From assembly GCA_907163375.1 (NCBI GenBank), contig CAJQUW010011251.1, positions 1 through 64,000 on the forward strand: 64,000 nucleotides of DNA, read 5' to 3'. This DNA comes from Prostheceraeus crozeri (lineage: Eukaryota > Platyhelminthes > Polycladida > Euryleptidae). The notes beneath the pieces are model-generated. The model made no database searches. It had not been told where the DNA came from and saw only the letters and a program-made list of their open reading frames with translations. Shown here piece by piece: positions 27,101-38,217 of this stretch. The translations under genes and the position numbers were made by a program. Every line of letters begins with the position of its first letter. Position 1 is the first letter of the stretch.

Positions 27101-30100
27101 AGTCATCTACAAGACGTTGAAAAGGAAGAACAGCATAGCTATCGAGTTGACTCAAACTTTGAGAATACAAGCCAAAGCAATTGTCGTCATTGAGGAAACT
27201 CTGGCACAAGAAACTCTAGTCATCTACAAGACGTTGAAAAGGAAGAACAGCATAGCTATCGAGTTGACTCAAACTTTGAGAATACAAGCCAAAGCAATTG
27301 TCGTCATTGAGGAAACTCTGGCACAAGAAACTCTAGTCATCTACAAGACGTTGAAAAGGAAGAACAGCATAGCTATCGAGTTGACTCAAACTTTGAGAAT
27401 ACAAGCCAAAGCAATTGTCGTCATTGAGGAAACTCTGGCACAAGAAACTCTAGTCATCTACAAGACGTTGAAAAGGAAGAACAGCATAGCTATCGAGTTG
27501 ACTCAAACTTTGAGAATACAAGCCAAAGCAATTGTCGTCATTGAGGAAACTCTGGCACAAGAAACTCTAGTCATCTACAAGACGTTGAAAAGGAAGAACA
27601 GCATAGCTATCGAGTTGACTCAAACTTTGAGAATACAAGCCAAAGCAATTGTCGTCATTGAGGAAACTCTGGCACAAGAAACTCTAGTCATCTACAAGAC
27701 GTTGAAAAGGAAGAACAGCATAGCTATCGAGTTGACTCAAACTTTGAGAATACAAGCCAAAGCAATTGTCGTCATTGAGGAAACTCTCTGGCACAAGAAA
27801 CTCTAGTCATCTACAAGACGTTGAAAAGGAAGAACAGCATAGCTATCGAGTTGACTCAAACTTTGAGAATACAAGCCAAAGCAATTGTCGCCATTGAGGA
27901 AACTCTGGCACAAGAAACTCTAGTCATCTACAAGACGTTGAAAAGGAAGAACAGCATAGCTATCGAGTTGACTCAAACTTTGAGAATACAAGCCAAAGCA
28001 ATTGTCGTCATTGAGGAAACTCTGGCACAAGAAACTCTAGTCATCTACAAGACGTTGAAAAGGAAGAACAGCATAGCTATCGAGTTGACTCAAACTTTGA
28101 GAATACAAGCCAAAGCAATTGTCGTCATTGAGGAAACTCTGGCACAAGAAACTCTAGTCATCTACAAGACGTTGAAAAGGAAGAACAGCATAGCTATCGA
28201 GTTGACTCAAACTTTGAGAATACAAGCCAAAGCAATTGTCGTCATTGAGGAAACTCTGGCACAAGAAACTCTAGTCATCTACAAGACGTTGAAAAGGAAG
28301 AACAGCATAGCTATCGAGTTGACTCAAACTTTGAGAATACAAGCCAAAGCAATTGTCGTCATTGAGGAAACTCTCTGGCACAAGAAACTCTAGTCATCTA
28401 CAAGACGTTGAAAAGGAAGAACAGCATAGCTATCGAGTTGACTCAAACTTTGAGAATACAAGCCAAAGCAATTGTCGCCATTGAGGAAACTCTGGCACAA
28501 GAAACTCTAGTCATCTACAAGACGTTGAAAAAGGAAGAACAGCATAGCTATCGAGTTGACTCAAACTTTGAGAATACAAGCCAAAGCAATTGTCGTCATT
28601 GAGGAAACTCTGGCACAAGAAACTCTAGTCATCTACAAGACGTTGAAAAGGAAGAACAGCATAGCTATCGAGTTGACTCAAACTTTGAGAATACAAGCCA
28701 AAGCAATTGTCGCCATTGAGGAAACTCTGGCACAAGAAACTCTAGTCATCTACAAGACGTTGAAAAGGAAGAACAGCATAGCTATCGAGTTGACTCAAAC
28801 TTTGAGAATACAAGCCAAAGCAATTGTCGTCATTGAGGAAACTCTGGCACAAGAAACTCTAGTCATCTACAAGACGTTGAAAAGGAAGAACAGCATAGCT
28901 ATCGAGTTGACTCAAACTTTGAGAATACAAGCCAAAGCAATTGTCGTCATTGAGGAAACTCTGGCACAAGAAACTCTAGTCATCTACAAGACGTTGAAAA
29001 GGAAGAACAGCATAGCTATCGAGTTGACTCAAACTTTGAGAATACAAGCCAAAGCAATTGTCGTCATTGAGGAAACTCTCTGGCACAAGAAACTCTAGTC
29101 ATCTACAAGACGTTGAAAAGGAAGAACAGCATAGCTATCGAGTTGACTCAAACTTTGAGAATACAAGCCAAAGCAATTGTCGTCATTGAGGAAACTCTGG
29201 CACAAGAAACTCTAGTCATCTACAAGACGTTGAAAAGGAAGAACAGCATAGCTATCGAGTTGACTCAAACTTTGAGAATACAAGCCAAAGCAATTGTCGT
29301 CATTGAGGAAACTCTGGCACAAGAAACTCTAGTCATCTACAAGACGTTGAAAAGGAAGAACAGCATAGCTATCGAGTTGACTCAAACTTTGAGAATACAA
29401 GCCAAAGCAATTGTCGTCATTGAGGAAACTCTGGCACAAGAAACTCTACTCATCTACAAGACGTTGAAAAGGAAGAACAGCATAGCTATCGAGTTGACTC
29501 AAACTTTGAGAATACAAGCCAAAGCAATTGTCGTCATTGAGGAAACTCTGGCACAAGAAACTCTAGTCATCTACAAGACGTTGAAAAGGAAGAACAGCAT
29601 AGCTATCGAGTTGACTCAAACTTTGAGAATACAAGCCAAAGCAATTGTCGTCATTGAGGAAACTCTGGCACAAGAAACTCTAGTCATCTACAAGACGTTG
29701 AAAAGGAAGAACAGCATAGCTATCGAGTTGACTCAAACTTTGAGAATACAAGCCAAAGCAATTGTCGTCATTGAGGAAACTCTGGCACAAGAAACTCTAG
29801 TCATCTACAAGACGTTGAAAAGGAAGAACAGCATAGCTATCGAGTTGACTCAAACTTTGAGAATACAAGCCAAAGCAATTGTCGCCATTGAGGAAACTCT
29901 GGCACAAGAAACTCTAGTCATCTACAAGACGTTGAAAAGGAAGAACAGCATAGCTATCGAGTTGACTCAAACTTTGAGAATACAAGCCAAAGCAATTGTC
30001 GTCATTGAGGAAACTCTGGCACAAGAAACTCTAGTCATCTACAAGACGTTGAAAAGGAAGAACAGCATAGCTATCGAGTTGACTCAAACTTTGAGAATAC

Positions 30101-33100
30101 AAGCCAAAGCAATTGTCGTCATTGAGGAAACTCTGGCACAAGAAACTCTAGTCATCTACAAGACGTTGAAAAGGAAGAACAGCATAGCTATCGAGTTGAC
30201 TCAAACTTTGAGAATACAAGCCAAAGCAATTGTCGTCATTGAGGAAACTCTGGCACAAGAAACTCTAGTCATCTACAAGACGTTGAAAAGGAAGAACAGC
30301 ATAGCTATCGAGTTGACTCAAACTTTGAGAATACAAGCCAAAGCAATTGTCGTCATTGAGGAAACTCTGGCACAAGAAACTCTAGTCATCTACAAGACGT
30401 TGAAAAGGAAGAACAGCATAGCTATCGAGTTGACTCAAACTTTGAGAATACAAGCCAAAGCAATTGTCGTCATTGAGGAAACTCTGGCACAAGAAACTCT
30501 AGTCATCTACAAGACGTTGAAAAGGAAGAACAGCATAGCTATCGAGTTGACTCAAACTTTGAGAATACAAGCCAAAGCAATTGTCGCCATTGAGGAAACT
30601 CTCTGGCACAAGAAACTCTAGTCATCTACAAGACGTTGAAAAGGAAGAACAGCATAGCTATCGAGTTGACTCAAACTTTGAGAATACAAGCCAAAGCAAT
30701 TGTCGTCATTGAGGAAACTCTGGCACAAGAAACTCTAGTCATCTACAAGACGTTGAAAAGGAAGAACAGCATAGCTATCGAGTTGACTCAAACTTTGAGA
30801 ATACAAGCCAAAGCAATTGTCGTCATTGAGGAAACTCTGGCACAAGAAACTCTAGTCATCTACAAGACGTTGAAAAGGAAAGAACAGCATAGCTATCGAG
30901 TTGACTCAAACTTTGAGAATACAAGCCAAAGCAATTGTCGTCATTGAGGAAACTCTGGCACAAGAAACTCTAGTCATCTACAAGACGTTGAAAAGGAAGA
31001 ACAGCATAGCTATCGAGTTGACTCAAACTTTGAGAATACAAGCCAAAGCAATTGTCGTCATTGAGGAAACTCTGGCACAAGAAACTCTAGTCATCTACAA
31101 GACGTTGAAAAGGAAGAACAGCATAGCTATCGAGTTGACTCAAACTTTGAGAATACAAGCCAAAGCAATTGTCGCCATTGAGGAAACTCTGGCACAAGAA
31201 ACTCTAGTCATCTACAAGACGTTGAAAAGGAAGAACAGCATAGCTATCGAGTTGACTCAAACTTTGAGAATACAAGCCAAAGCAATTGTCGTCATTGAGG
31301 AAACTCTGGCACAAGAAACTCTAGTCATCTACAAGACGTTGAAAAGGAAGAACAGCATAGCTATCGAGTTGACTCAAACTTTGAGAATACAAGCCAAAGC
31401 AATTGTCGTCATTGAGGAAACTCTGGCACAAGAAACTCTAGTCATCTACAAGACGTTGAAAAGGAAGAACAGCATAGCTATCGAGTTGACTCAAACTTTG
31501 AGAATACAAGCCAAAGCAATTGTCGTCATTGAGGAAACTCTGGCACAAGAAACTCTAGTCATCTACAAGACGTTGAAAAGGAAGAACAGCATAGCTATCG
31601 AGTTGACTCAAACTTTGAGAATACAAGCCAAAGCAATTGTCGTCATTGAGGAAACTCTGGCACAAGAAACTCTAGTCATCTACAAGACGTTGAAAAGGAA
31701 GAACAGCATAGCTATCGAGTTGACTCAAACTTTGAGAATACAAGCCAAAGCAATTGTCGTCATTGAGGAAACTCTCTGGCACAAGAAACTCTAGTCATCT
31801 ACAAGACGTTGAAAAGGAAGAACAGCATAGCTATCGAGTTGACTCAAACTTTGAGAATACAAGCCAAAGCAATTGTCGTCATTGAGGAAACTCTGGCACA
31901 AGAAACTCTAGTCATCTACAAGACGTTGAAAAGGAAGAACAGCATAGCTATCGAGTTGACTCAAACTTTGAGAATACAAGCCAAAGCAATTGTCGCCATT
32001 GAGGAAACTCTGGCACAAGAAACTCTAGTCATCTACAAGACGTTGAAAAGGAAGAACAGCATAGCTATCGAGTTGACTCAAACTTTGAGAATACAAGCCA
32101 AAGCAATTGTCGTCATTGAGGAAACTCTGGCACAAGAAACTCTAGTCATCTACAAGACGTTGAAAAGGAAGAACAGCATAGCTATCGAGTTGACTCAAAC
32201 TTTGAGAATACAAGCCAAAGCAATTGTCGTCATTGAGGAAACTCTCTGGCACAAGAAACTCTAGTCATCTACAAGACGTTGAAAAGGAAGAACAGCATAG
32301 CTATCGAGTTGACTCAAACTTTGAGAATACAAGCCAAAGCAATTGTCGTCATTGAGGAAACTCTCTGGCACAAGAAACTCTAGTCATCTACAAGACGTTG
32401 AAAAGGAAGAACAGCATAGCTATCGAGTTGACTCAAACTTTGAGAATACAAGCCAAAGCAATTGTCGCCATTGAGGAAACTCTGGCACAAGAAACTCTAG
32501 TCATCTACAAGACGTTGAAAAGGAAGAACAGCATAGCTATCGAGTTGACTCAAACTTTGAGAATACAAGCCAAAGCAATTGTCGTCATTGAGGAAACTCT
32601 GGCACAAGAAACTCTAGTCATCTACAAGACGTTGAAAAGGAAGAACAGCATAGCTATCGAGTTGACTCAAACTTTGAGAATACAAGCCAAAGCAATTGTC
32701 GTCATTGAGGAAACTCTGGCACAAGAAACTCTAGTCATCTACAAGACGTTGAAAAGGAAGAACAGCATAGCTATCGAGTTGACTCAAACTTTGAGAATAC
32801 AAGCCAAAGCAATTGTCGTCATTGAGGAAACTCTGGCACAAGAAACTCTACTCATCTACAAGACGTTGAAAAGGAAGAACAGCATAGCTATCGAGTTGAC
32901 TCAAACTTTGAGAATACAAGCCAAAGCAATTGTCGCCATTGAGGAAACTCTGGCACAAGAAACTCTAGTCATCTACAAGACGTTGAAAAGGAAGAACAGC
33001 ATAGCTATCGAGTTGACTCAAACTTTGAGAATACAAGCCAAAGCAATTGTCGTCATTGAGGAAACTCTGGCACAAGAAACTCTAGTCATCTACAAGACGT

Positions 33101-36100
33101 TGAAAAGGAAGAACAGCATAGCTATCGAGTTGACTCAAACTTTGAGAATACAAGCCAAAGCAATTGTCGTCATTGAGGAAACTCTGGCACAAGAAACTCT
33201 AGTCATCTACAAGACGTTGAAAAGGAAGAACAGCATAGCTATCGAGTTGACTCAAACTTTGAGAATACAAGCCAAAGCAATTGTCGTCATTGAGGAAACT
33301 CTCTGGCACAAGAAACTCTAGTCATCTACAAGACGTTGAAAAGGAAGAACAGCATAGCTATCGAGTTGACTCAAACTTTGAGAATACAAGCCAAAGCAAT
33401 TGTCGTCATTGAGGAAACTCTGGCACAAGAAACTCTAGTCATCTACAAGACGTTGAAAAGGAAGAACAGCATAGCTATCGAGTTGACTCAAACTTTGAGA
33501 ATACAAGCCAAAGCAATTGTCGTCATTGAGGAAACTCTCTGGCACAAGAAACTCTAGTCATCTACAAGACGTTGAAAAGGAAGAACAGCATAGCTATCGA
33601 GTTGACTCAAACTTTGAGAATACAAGCCAAAGCAATTGTCGTCATTGAGGAAACTCTGGCACAACAAACTCTAGTCATCTACAAGACGTTGAAAAGGAAG
33701 AACAGCATAGCTATCGAGTTGACTCAAACTTTGAGAATACAAGCCAAAGCAATTGTCGTCATTGAGGAAACTCTGGCACAAGAAACTCTAGTCATCTACA
33801 AGACGTTGAAAAGGAAGAACAGCATAGCTATCGAGTTGACTCAAACTTTGAGAATACAAGCCAAAGCAATTGTCGCCATTGAGGAAACTCTGGCACAAGA
33901 AACTCTAGTCATCTACAAGACGTTGAAAAGGAAGAACAGCATAGCTATCGAGTTGACTCAAACTTTGAGAATACAAGCCAAAGCAATTGTCGCCATTGAG
34001 GAAACTCTGGCACAAGAAACTCTAGTCATCTACAAGACGTTGAAAAGGAAGAACAGCATAGCTATCGAGTTGACTCAAACTTTGAGAATACAAGCCAAAG
34101 CAATTGTCGTCATTGAGGAAACTCTGGCACAAGAAACTCTAGTCATCTACAAGACGTTGAAAAGGAAGAACAGCATAGCTATCGAGTTGACTCAAACTTT
34201 GAGAATACAAGCCAAAGCAATTGTCGCCATTGAGGAAACTCTCTGGCACAAGAAACTCTAGTCATCTACAAGACGTTGAAAAGGAAGAACAGCATAGCTA
34301 TCGAGTTGACTCAAACTTTGAGAATACAAGCCAAAGCAATTGTCGTCATTGAGGAAACTCTGGCACAAGAAACTCTACTCATCTACAAGACGTTGAAAAG
34401 GAAGAACAGCATAGCTATCGAGTTGACTCAAACTTTGAGAATACAAGCCAAAGCAATTGTCGCCATTGAGGAAACTCTGGCACAAGAAACTCTAGTCATC
34501 TACAAGACGTTGAAAAGGAAGAACAGCATAGCTATCGAGTTGACTCAAACTTTGAGAATACAAGCCAAAGCAATTGTCGTCATTGAGAAAACTCTCTGGC
34601 ACAAGAAACTCTAGTCATCTACAAGACGTTGAAAAGGAAGAACAGCATAGTTATCGAGTTGACTCAAACTTTGAGAATACAAGCCAAAGCAATTGTCGCC
34701 ATTGAGGAAACTCTCTGGCACAAGAAACTCTAGTCATCTACAAGACGTTGAAAAGGAAGAACAGCATAGCTATCGAGTTGACTCAAACTTTGAGAATACA
34801 AGCCAAAGCAATTGTCGTCATTGAGGAAACTCTGGCACAAGAAACTCTACTCATCTACAAGACGTTGAAAAGGAAGAACAGCATAGCTATCGAGTTGACT
34901 CAAACTTTGAGAATACAAGCCAAAGCAATTGTCGCCATTGAGGAAACTCTGGCACAAGAAACTCTAGTCATCTACAAGACGTTGAAAAGGAAGAACAGCA
35001 TAGCTATCGAGTTGACTCAAACTTTGAGAATACAAGCCAAAGCAATTGTCGCCATTGAGGAAACTCTGGCACAAGAAACTCTAGTCATCTACAAGACGTT
35101 GAAAAGGAAGAACAGCATAGCTATCGAGTTGACTCAAACTTTGAGAATACAAGCCAAAGCAATTGTCGTCATTAAGGAAACTCTGGCACAAGAAACTCTA
35201 GTCATCTACAAGACGTTGAAAAGGAAGAACAGCATAGCTATCGAGTTGACTCAAACTTTGAGAATACAAGCCAAAGCAATTGTCGTCATTGAGGAAACTC
35301 TGGCACAAGAAACTCTACTCATCTACAAGACGTTGAAAAGGAAGAACAGCATAGCTATCGAGTTGACTCAAACTTTGAGAATACAAGCCAAAGCAATTGT
35401 CGCCATTGAGGAAACTCTCTGGCACAAGAAACTCTAGTCATCTACAAGACGTTGAAAAGGAAGAACAGCATAGCTATCGAGTTGACTCAAACTTTGAGAA
35501 TACAAGCCAAAGCAATTGTCGCCATTGAGGAAACTCTCTGGCACAAGAAACTCTAGTCATCTACAAGACGTTGAAAAGGAAGAACAGCATAGCTATCGAG
35601 TTGACTCAAACTTTGAGAATACAAGCCAAAGCAATTGTCGCCATTGAGGAAACTCTGGCACAAGAAACTCTAGTCATCTACAAGACGTTGAAAAGGAAGA
35701 ACAGCATAGCTATCGAGTTGACTCAAACTTTGAGAATACAAGCCAAAGCAATTGTCGCCATTGAGGAAACTCTCTGGCACAAGAAACTCTAGTAATCTAC
35801 AAGACGTTGAAAAGGAAGAACAGCATAGCTATCGAGTTGACTCAAACTTTGAGAATACAAGCCAAAGCAATTGTCGCCATTGAGGAAACTCTGGCACAAG
35901 AAACTCTAGTCATCTACAAGACGTTGAAAAGGAAGAACAGCATAGCTATCGAGTTGACTCAAACTTTGAGAATACAAGCCAAAGCATCTGTCGTCATTGA
36001 GGAAACTCTCTGGCACAAGAAACTCTAGTCATCTACAAGACGTTGAAAAGGAAGAACAGCATAGCTATCGAGTTGACTCAAACTTTGAGAATACAAGCCA

Positions 36101-36264
36101 AAGCAATTGTCGTCATTGAGGAAACTCTGGCACAAGAAACTCTAGTCATCTACAAGACGTTGAAAAGGAAGAACAGCATAGCTATCGAGTTGACTCAAAC
36201 TTTGAGAATACAAGCCAAAGCAATTGTCGCCATTGAGGAAACTCTCTGGCACAAGAAACTCTAG
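24168..36264 (+). repeat. Part of the 117-bp array enriched in 119-bp (CT-expanded) copies
   Basis: Twenty-two of the 33 CT-expanded copies end in this stretch (24637, 24756, 25343, 25462, 25581, 27806, 28393, 29098, 30621, 31794, 32264, 32383, 33321, 33557, 34261, 34614, 34733, 35437, 35556, 35792, 36028, 36264). Only 11 fall in the preceding ~23 kb (2502, 2855, 8356, 9294, 9764, 10585, 19479, 20534, 22291, 22761, 24167). They occur consecutively at 24637-24756 and 25343-25581, and alternate with 117-bp copies between 35556 and 36264. The change is one extra CT in a short CT run, consistent with slippage followed by spread of the variant through unequal exchange. Confidence 0.9.
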
Positions 36265-36557
36265 TCATCTACAAGACGTTGAAAAGGAAGAACAGCATAG
36301 CTATCGAGTTGACTCAAACTTTGAGAATACAAGCCAAAGCAATTGTCGTCATTGAGGAAACTCTGGCACAAGAAACTCTAGTAATCTACAAGACGTTGAA
36401 AAGGAAGAACAGCATAGCTATCGAGTTGACTCAAACTTTGAGAATACAAGCCAAAGCAATTGTCGCCATTGAGGAAACTCTGGCACAAGAAACTCTAGTC
36501 ATCTACAAGACGTTGAAAATGAAGAACAGCATAGCTATCGAGTTGAGTCAAACTTTG
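33600..36557 (+). repeat. Substitution-bearing trailing edge of the 117-bp array
   Basis: Private substitutions appear here that are almost absent from the core: 33665 (G to C), 34588 (G to A), 34651 (C to T), 35174 (G to A), 35794 (C to A), 35987-35988, 36383 (C to A), 36520 (G to T) and 36547 (C to G). They become denser toward the right end, and the last copy breaks off inside CAAACTTTG. This is the expected appearance of a true satellite boundary, where unequal exchange homogenises less efficiently, and it contrasts with the indel noise at the left edge. Confidence 0.85.
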
Positions 36558-37077
36558 TCAAAAGATGTCGTTGAGTGTCATCTACTTCTTCTCCTTGCTT
36601 GTTTAACGTCCACATTCTCCCATGTATGATGTCGGACGAATATACAGTAATGAGAAATTATAAACTTCAATTTGCTTCATTTACAAGATAGTCAATTTAT
36701 ATCCTATTTTGACCATAAGAATTGAGAATTCAGCTGCTGACGTTCTTATTCCACAGTATTCCCTGGATTTCAAAATATTGTAACTCTCAGGTATAAAATG
36801 ATTTGTCACTCTAGCTACTAAGAATTGATCTAAGTAGTGCATTTAAATATTTCTTATGAAGTTTATGTAATTCCAGTGTCCTAAAACTGTAGTATACTTG
36901 CTCTTTCTGAAATACAATACAACTCTCAAACTCATCAATTACTGTCATGTAAACATGAGTCTGTTTTGGTGTCGAACTGTGAATATGATGATGTCTTTCA
37001 TCCGGATCATTCATTTATGCCAACTTATTCATGCATGCAGGCCGACAAACAGTCACGGGCTATCTACAACTATGCAC
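36558..37077. other. AT-rich unique flank between the 117-bp array and the LINE remnant
   Basis: No gene recognised. The first ~35 bases (…GATGTCGTTGAG…GTCATCTAC) weakly resemble the order of motifs in the 117-bp monomer (TTGTCGTCATTGAG, then GTCATCTAC) and may be the decayed last copy. The rest is AT-rich single-copy-looking DNA. The 5' part of the LINE should lie here, but I could not see the upstream reverse-transcriptase motifs in any frame, so the LINE's left boundary is not resolved. Confidence 0.6.
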
Positions 37078-37149
37078 TTCCCTCCTTCCTGTATTTTGTG
37101 GTTGAGCAGCTACTTACATGAGCGTACATGTGTTGTGAAGATTGATGGG
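37078..37149 (+). pseudogene. LINE reverse transcriptase, fragment upstream of the GVPQG block
   Basis: Twenty-four codons reading FPPSCILWLSSYLHERTC and VVKIDG, followed by a stop. The pattern W-x-x-SYL-x-x-R-x-x-x-V-x-x-x-G just before the GVPQGS block is conserved in LINE reverse transcriptases (fingers/palm). The next block continues in another reading frame immediately downstream, which shows a frameshift at about 37149-37152. The upstream catalytic aspartate block (DFSKAFD-like) is not visible. Confidence 0.75.
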
Positions 37150-37151
37150 TA

Positions 37152-37733
37152 ATGTTCACGCCCAAAACTATTAAGCGAGGAGTGCCCCAAGGATCAGTTT
37201 TAGGGCCTCTCATTTTCAATGTTTTTGTGCATGACATCAGTAAAAGTTTGTCAAATATGCAAATTCAGTATGCAGATGATACACATGTTGTAATACCACT
37301 TTTGAAGAGATTGACTGAAATGGAAGTACAGAATGAAATAAATAACGAGATCAAATGCATGATGAACTGGTGCAGAAATAACGACTTGGAATTAAACAAG
37401 AAGAAGTCGACTATAATGGTGTGTCTTAAAGGGAATGAAACACTGCGAAATCTTGCGTTTGATATTCCCACAACAGATGAGATGAATATTCTTGGTGTGA
37501 CATTCAACAATCAGCTGACATGGACAGATCACGTTGATAATATCGTGAAAACATGCAACCGACGTTTATACATCTTACGAAAGTCGAAGAAGCTGGTGTC
37601 AAATCGTGAACTCCAACAAATGTATAATGCAATAATTTTGTCGCGGATTGAATACGCGTGCCCATTATGTGTTGGACTCCCTAAGACCCTTGTCAGCAAA
37701 GCTTGCGAATACAGAGACCCGCATTTAAGATAA
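37152..37733 (+). pseudogene. LINE reverse transcriptase core fragment
   Basis: A 193-codon open piece. GVPQGSVLGPLIF is at residues 10-22 (template/primer grip) and YADDT at 40-44, with the two catalytic aspartates of the reverse-transcriptase palm intact. NDLELNKKKS at 77-86 matches the following K-box, and LGVTFNNQLTWTDHV at 114-128 plus LSRIEYACPL at 163-172 match the thumb region of LINE RTs. In the family this enzyme copies the element RNA at a nicked target site. Here it lacks the N-terminal half and ends prematurely after a frame change near its C-terminus (last ~10 residues off-family), so it is not a working enzyme. The ATG at 37152 is only the first in-frame methionine. Confidence 0.88.
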
Positions 37734-37743
37734 TGAATAATGA

Positions 37744-37974
37744 TTTGACCCATCATATCCTTCGATTGAAAGCAGAAGGACAGATATAAGTAAAAAACTG
37801 TTCAAGAAGGTTTTGATAAACGAGGCCCATCTCCTATACAAATGCTTGCCAAAGCGCATGCAGTATTCGGGACATTTTCTTACTGCCCTGTATCGTTTCC
37901 AGAAGAGAAGATACTCCTTCTTTCCGCATGTTGCGAGATTGCTGAACATTGATTTTTCCAAAAAGTTACATTGA
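37744..37974 (+). pseudogene. LINE ORF2 C-terminal tail fragment
   Basis: Open from after the stop at 37741 to TGA at 37972, in the same frame as the 37078-37149 piece and not that of the 37152-37733 piece. It includes HLLYKCLPKRMQ and RRYSFFPHVARLLNIDFSKKL. This fits the short tail that follows the thumb in CR1/L2-like LINEs, where a basic stretch and an S-F-x-P-x-x-x-x-L-L-N motif precede the stop. The frame change between it and the RT core falls around 37690-37760. Confidence 0.7.
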
Positions 37975-38064
37975 CTTATGACTTCAAATGATCAATGTAC
38001 ATGCTGCGATGACTGTCCTATTTCTATGTGTACATTATGATTTTCATTTACTTCAATATAGGCT

Positions 38065-38084
38065 ATTATTATTATTATTTATTA
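38065..38084 (+). repeat. (ATT)n microsatellite at the LINE 3' end
   Basis: An ATT run of about six units with one interruption, 90 bp beyond the LINE stop codon. Its position makes it the probable 3' terminus of that element. Confidence 0.7.
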
Positions 38085-38217
38085 CACGCACGAGTACATG
38101 ATGTAAACAGTAACTAAATGAATTTCACGCATTACGGATCTGCGGAAAATCATTTCTCATCTGAATTTGTACACCTACTGAAACCTGAGCCTTGGTCTAT
38201 TTACCATTTTACTCCAT
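38085..38217. other. Unique AT-rich DNA, nothing recognised
   Basis: Between the LINE tail and the inverted-repeat-bounded segment. No reading frame, RNA gene or repeat recognised on either strand. Confidence 0.6.

Larger units (their letters stand above)
1..36557 (+). repeat. 117-bp satellite array, about 312 head-to-tail copies
   Basis: All copies face the same way. A convenient reference copy runs from ATTGAGGAAACTCTGGCAC to the next ATTGAGG. Between the ends of the 2-bp-longer copies at 2502 and 36264, 33762 bp resolve exactly as 288 monomers of 117 bp, 32 extra CT dinucleotides and two single-base insertions. Three sites vary repeatedly: GTCGTCATT versus GTCGCCATT, CTAGTC versus CTACTC, and CTCTGG versus CTCTCTGG. 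The monomer has an internal direct repeat, GAAACTCT, twice within 24 bp. One forward frame has no stop (39 codons per copy), but no start context, intron or gene context supports coding. The array enters the window already in progress and stops abruptly at 36557, after a CAAACTTTG. Such near-identity fits recent expansion or homogenisation by unequal exchange. It could also reflect consensus over-smoothing in the assembly. Confidence 0.97.
37078..38084 (+). mobile_element. 5'-truncated, decayed non-LTR (LINE) retrotransposon, reverse-transcriptase to 3' end
   Basis: Three coding pieces lie in the order expected for the C-terminal half of a LINE ORF2. The first (37078-37149) holds the palm-connecting WLSSYLHERTCVVKIDG motif. 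The second (37152-37733) carries GVPQGSVLGPLIF and the YADD catalytic box. The third (37744-37974) is the post-RT tail with RYSFFPHVARLLN. They are in different frames, so at least two frameshifts separate them, and the upstream half (endonuclease, first RT blocks) is missing. After the stop at 37972-37974 comes a ~90-bp AT-rich 3' region ending in an ATT microsatellite at 38065-38084, a usual 3' tail type for CR1/L2-like LINEs. Clade is uncertain (CR1/L2/Jockey-like by motif style). I found no target-site duplication. Confidence 0.85.

Noticed and set aside
28526-30882. Two single-base insertions in the 117-bp array as biological frameshifts
   Set aside because: Both (about 28528-28532 and 30879-30881) lengthen A runs by one base in otherwise perfect copies, the usual long-read homopolymer error.
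1057-36629. A series of giant repetitive protein genes on the + strand
   Set aside because: The frames are a consequence of a 117-bp monomer with one stop-free frame. Starts are internal methionines created by frame restarts, ends are created by CT-expanded copies, and there is no gene context.
36811-37014. Minus-strand 67-codon frame beside the LINE
   Set aside because: No recognisable motif, and it lies in AT-rich flank. It is probably chance.
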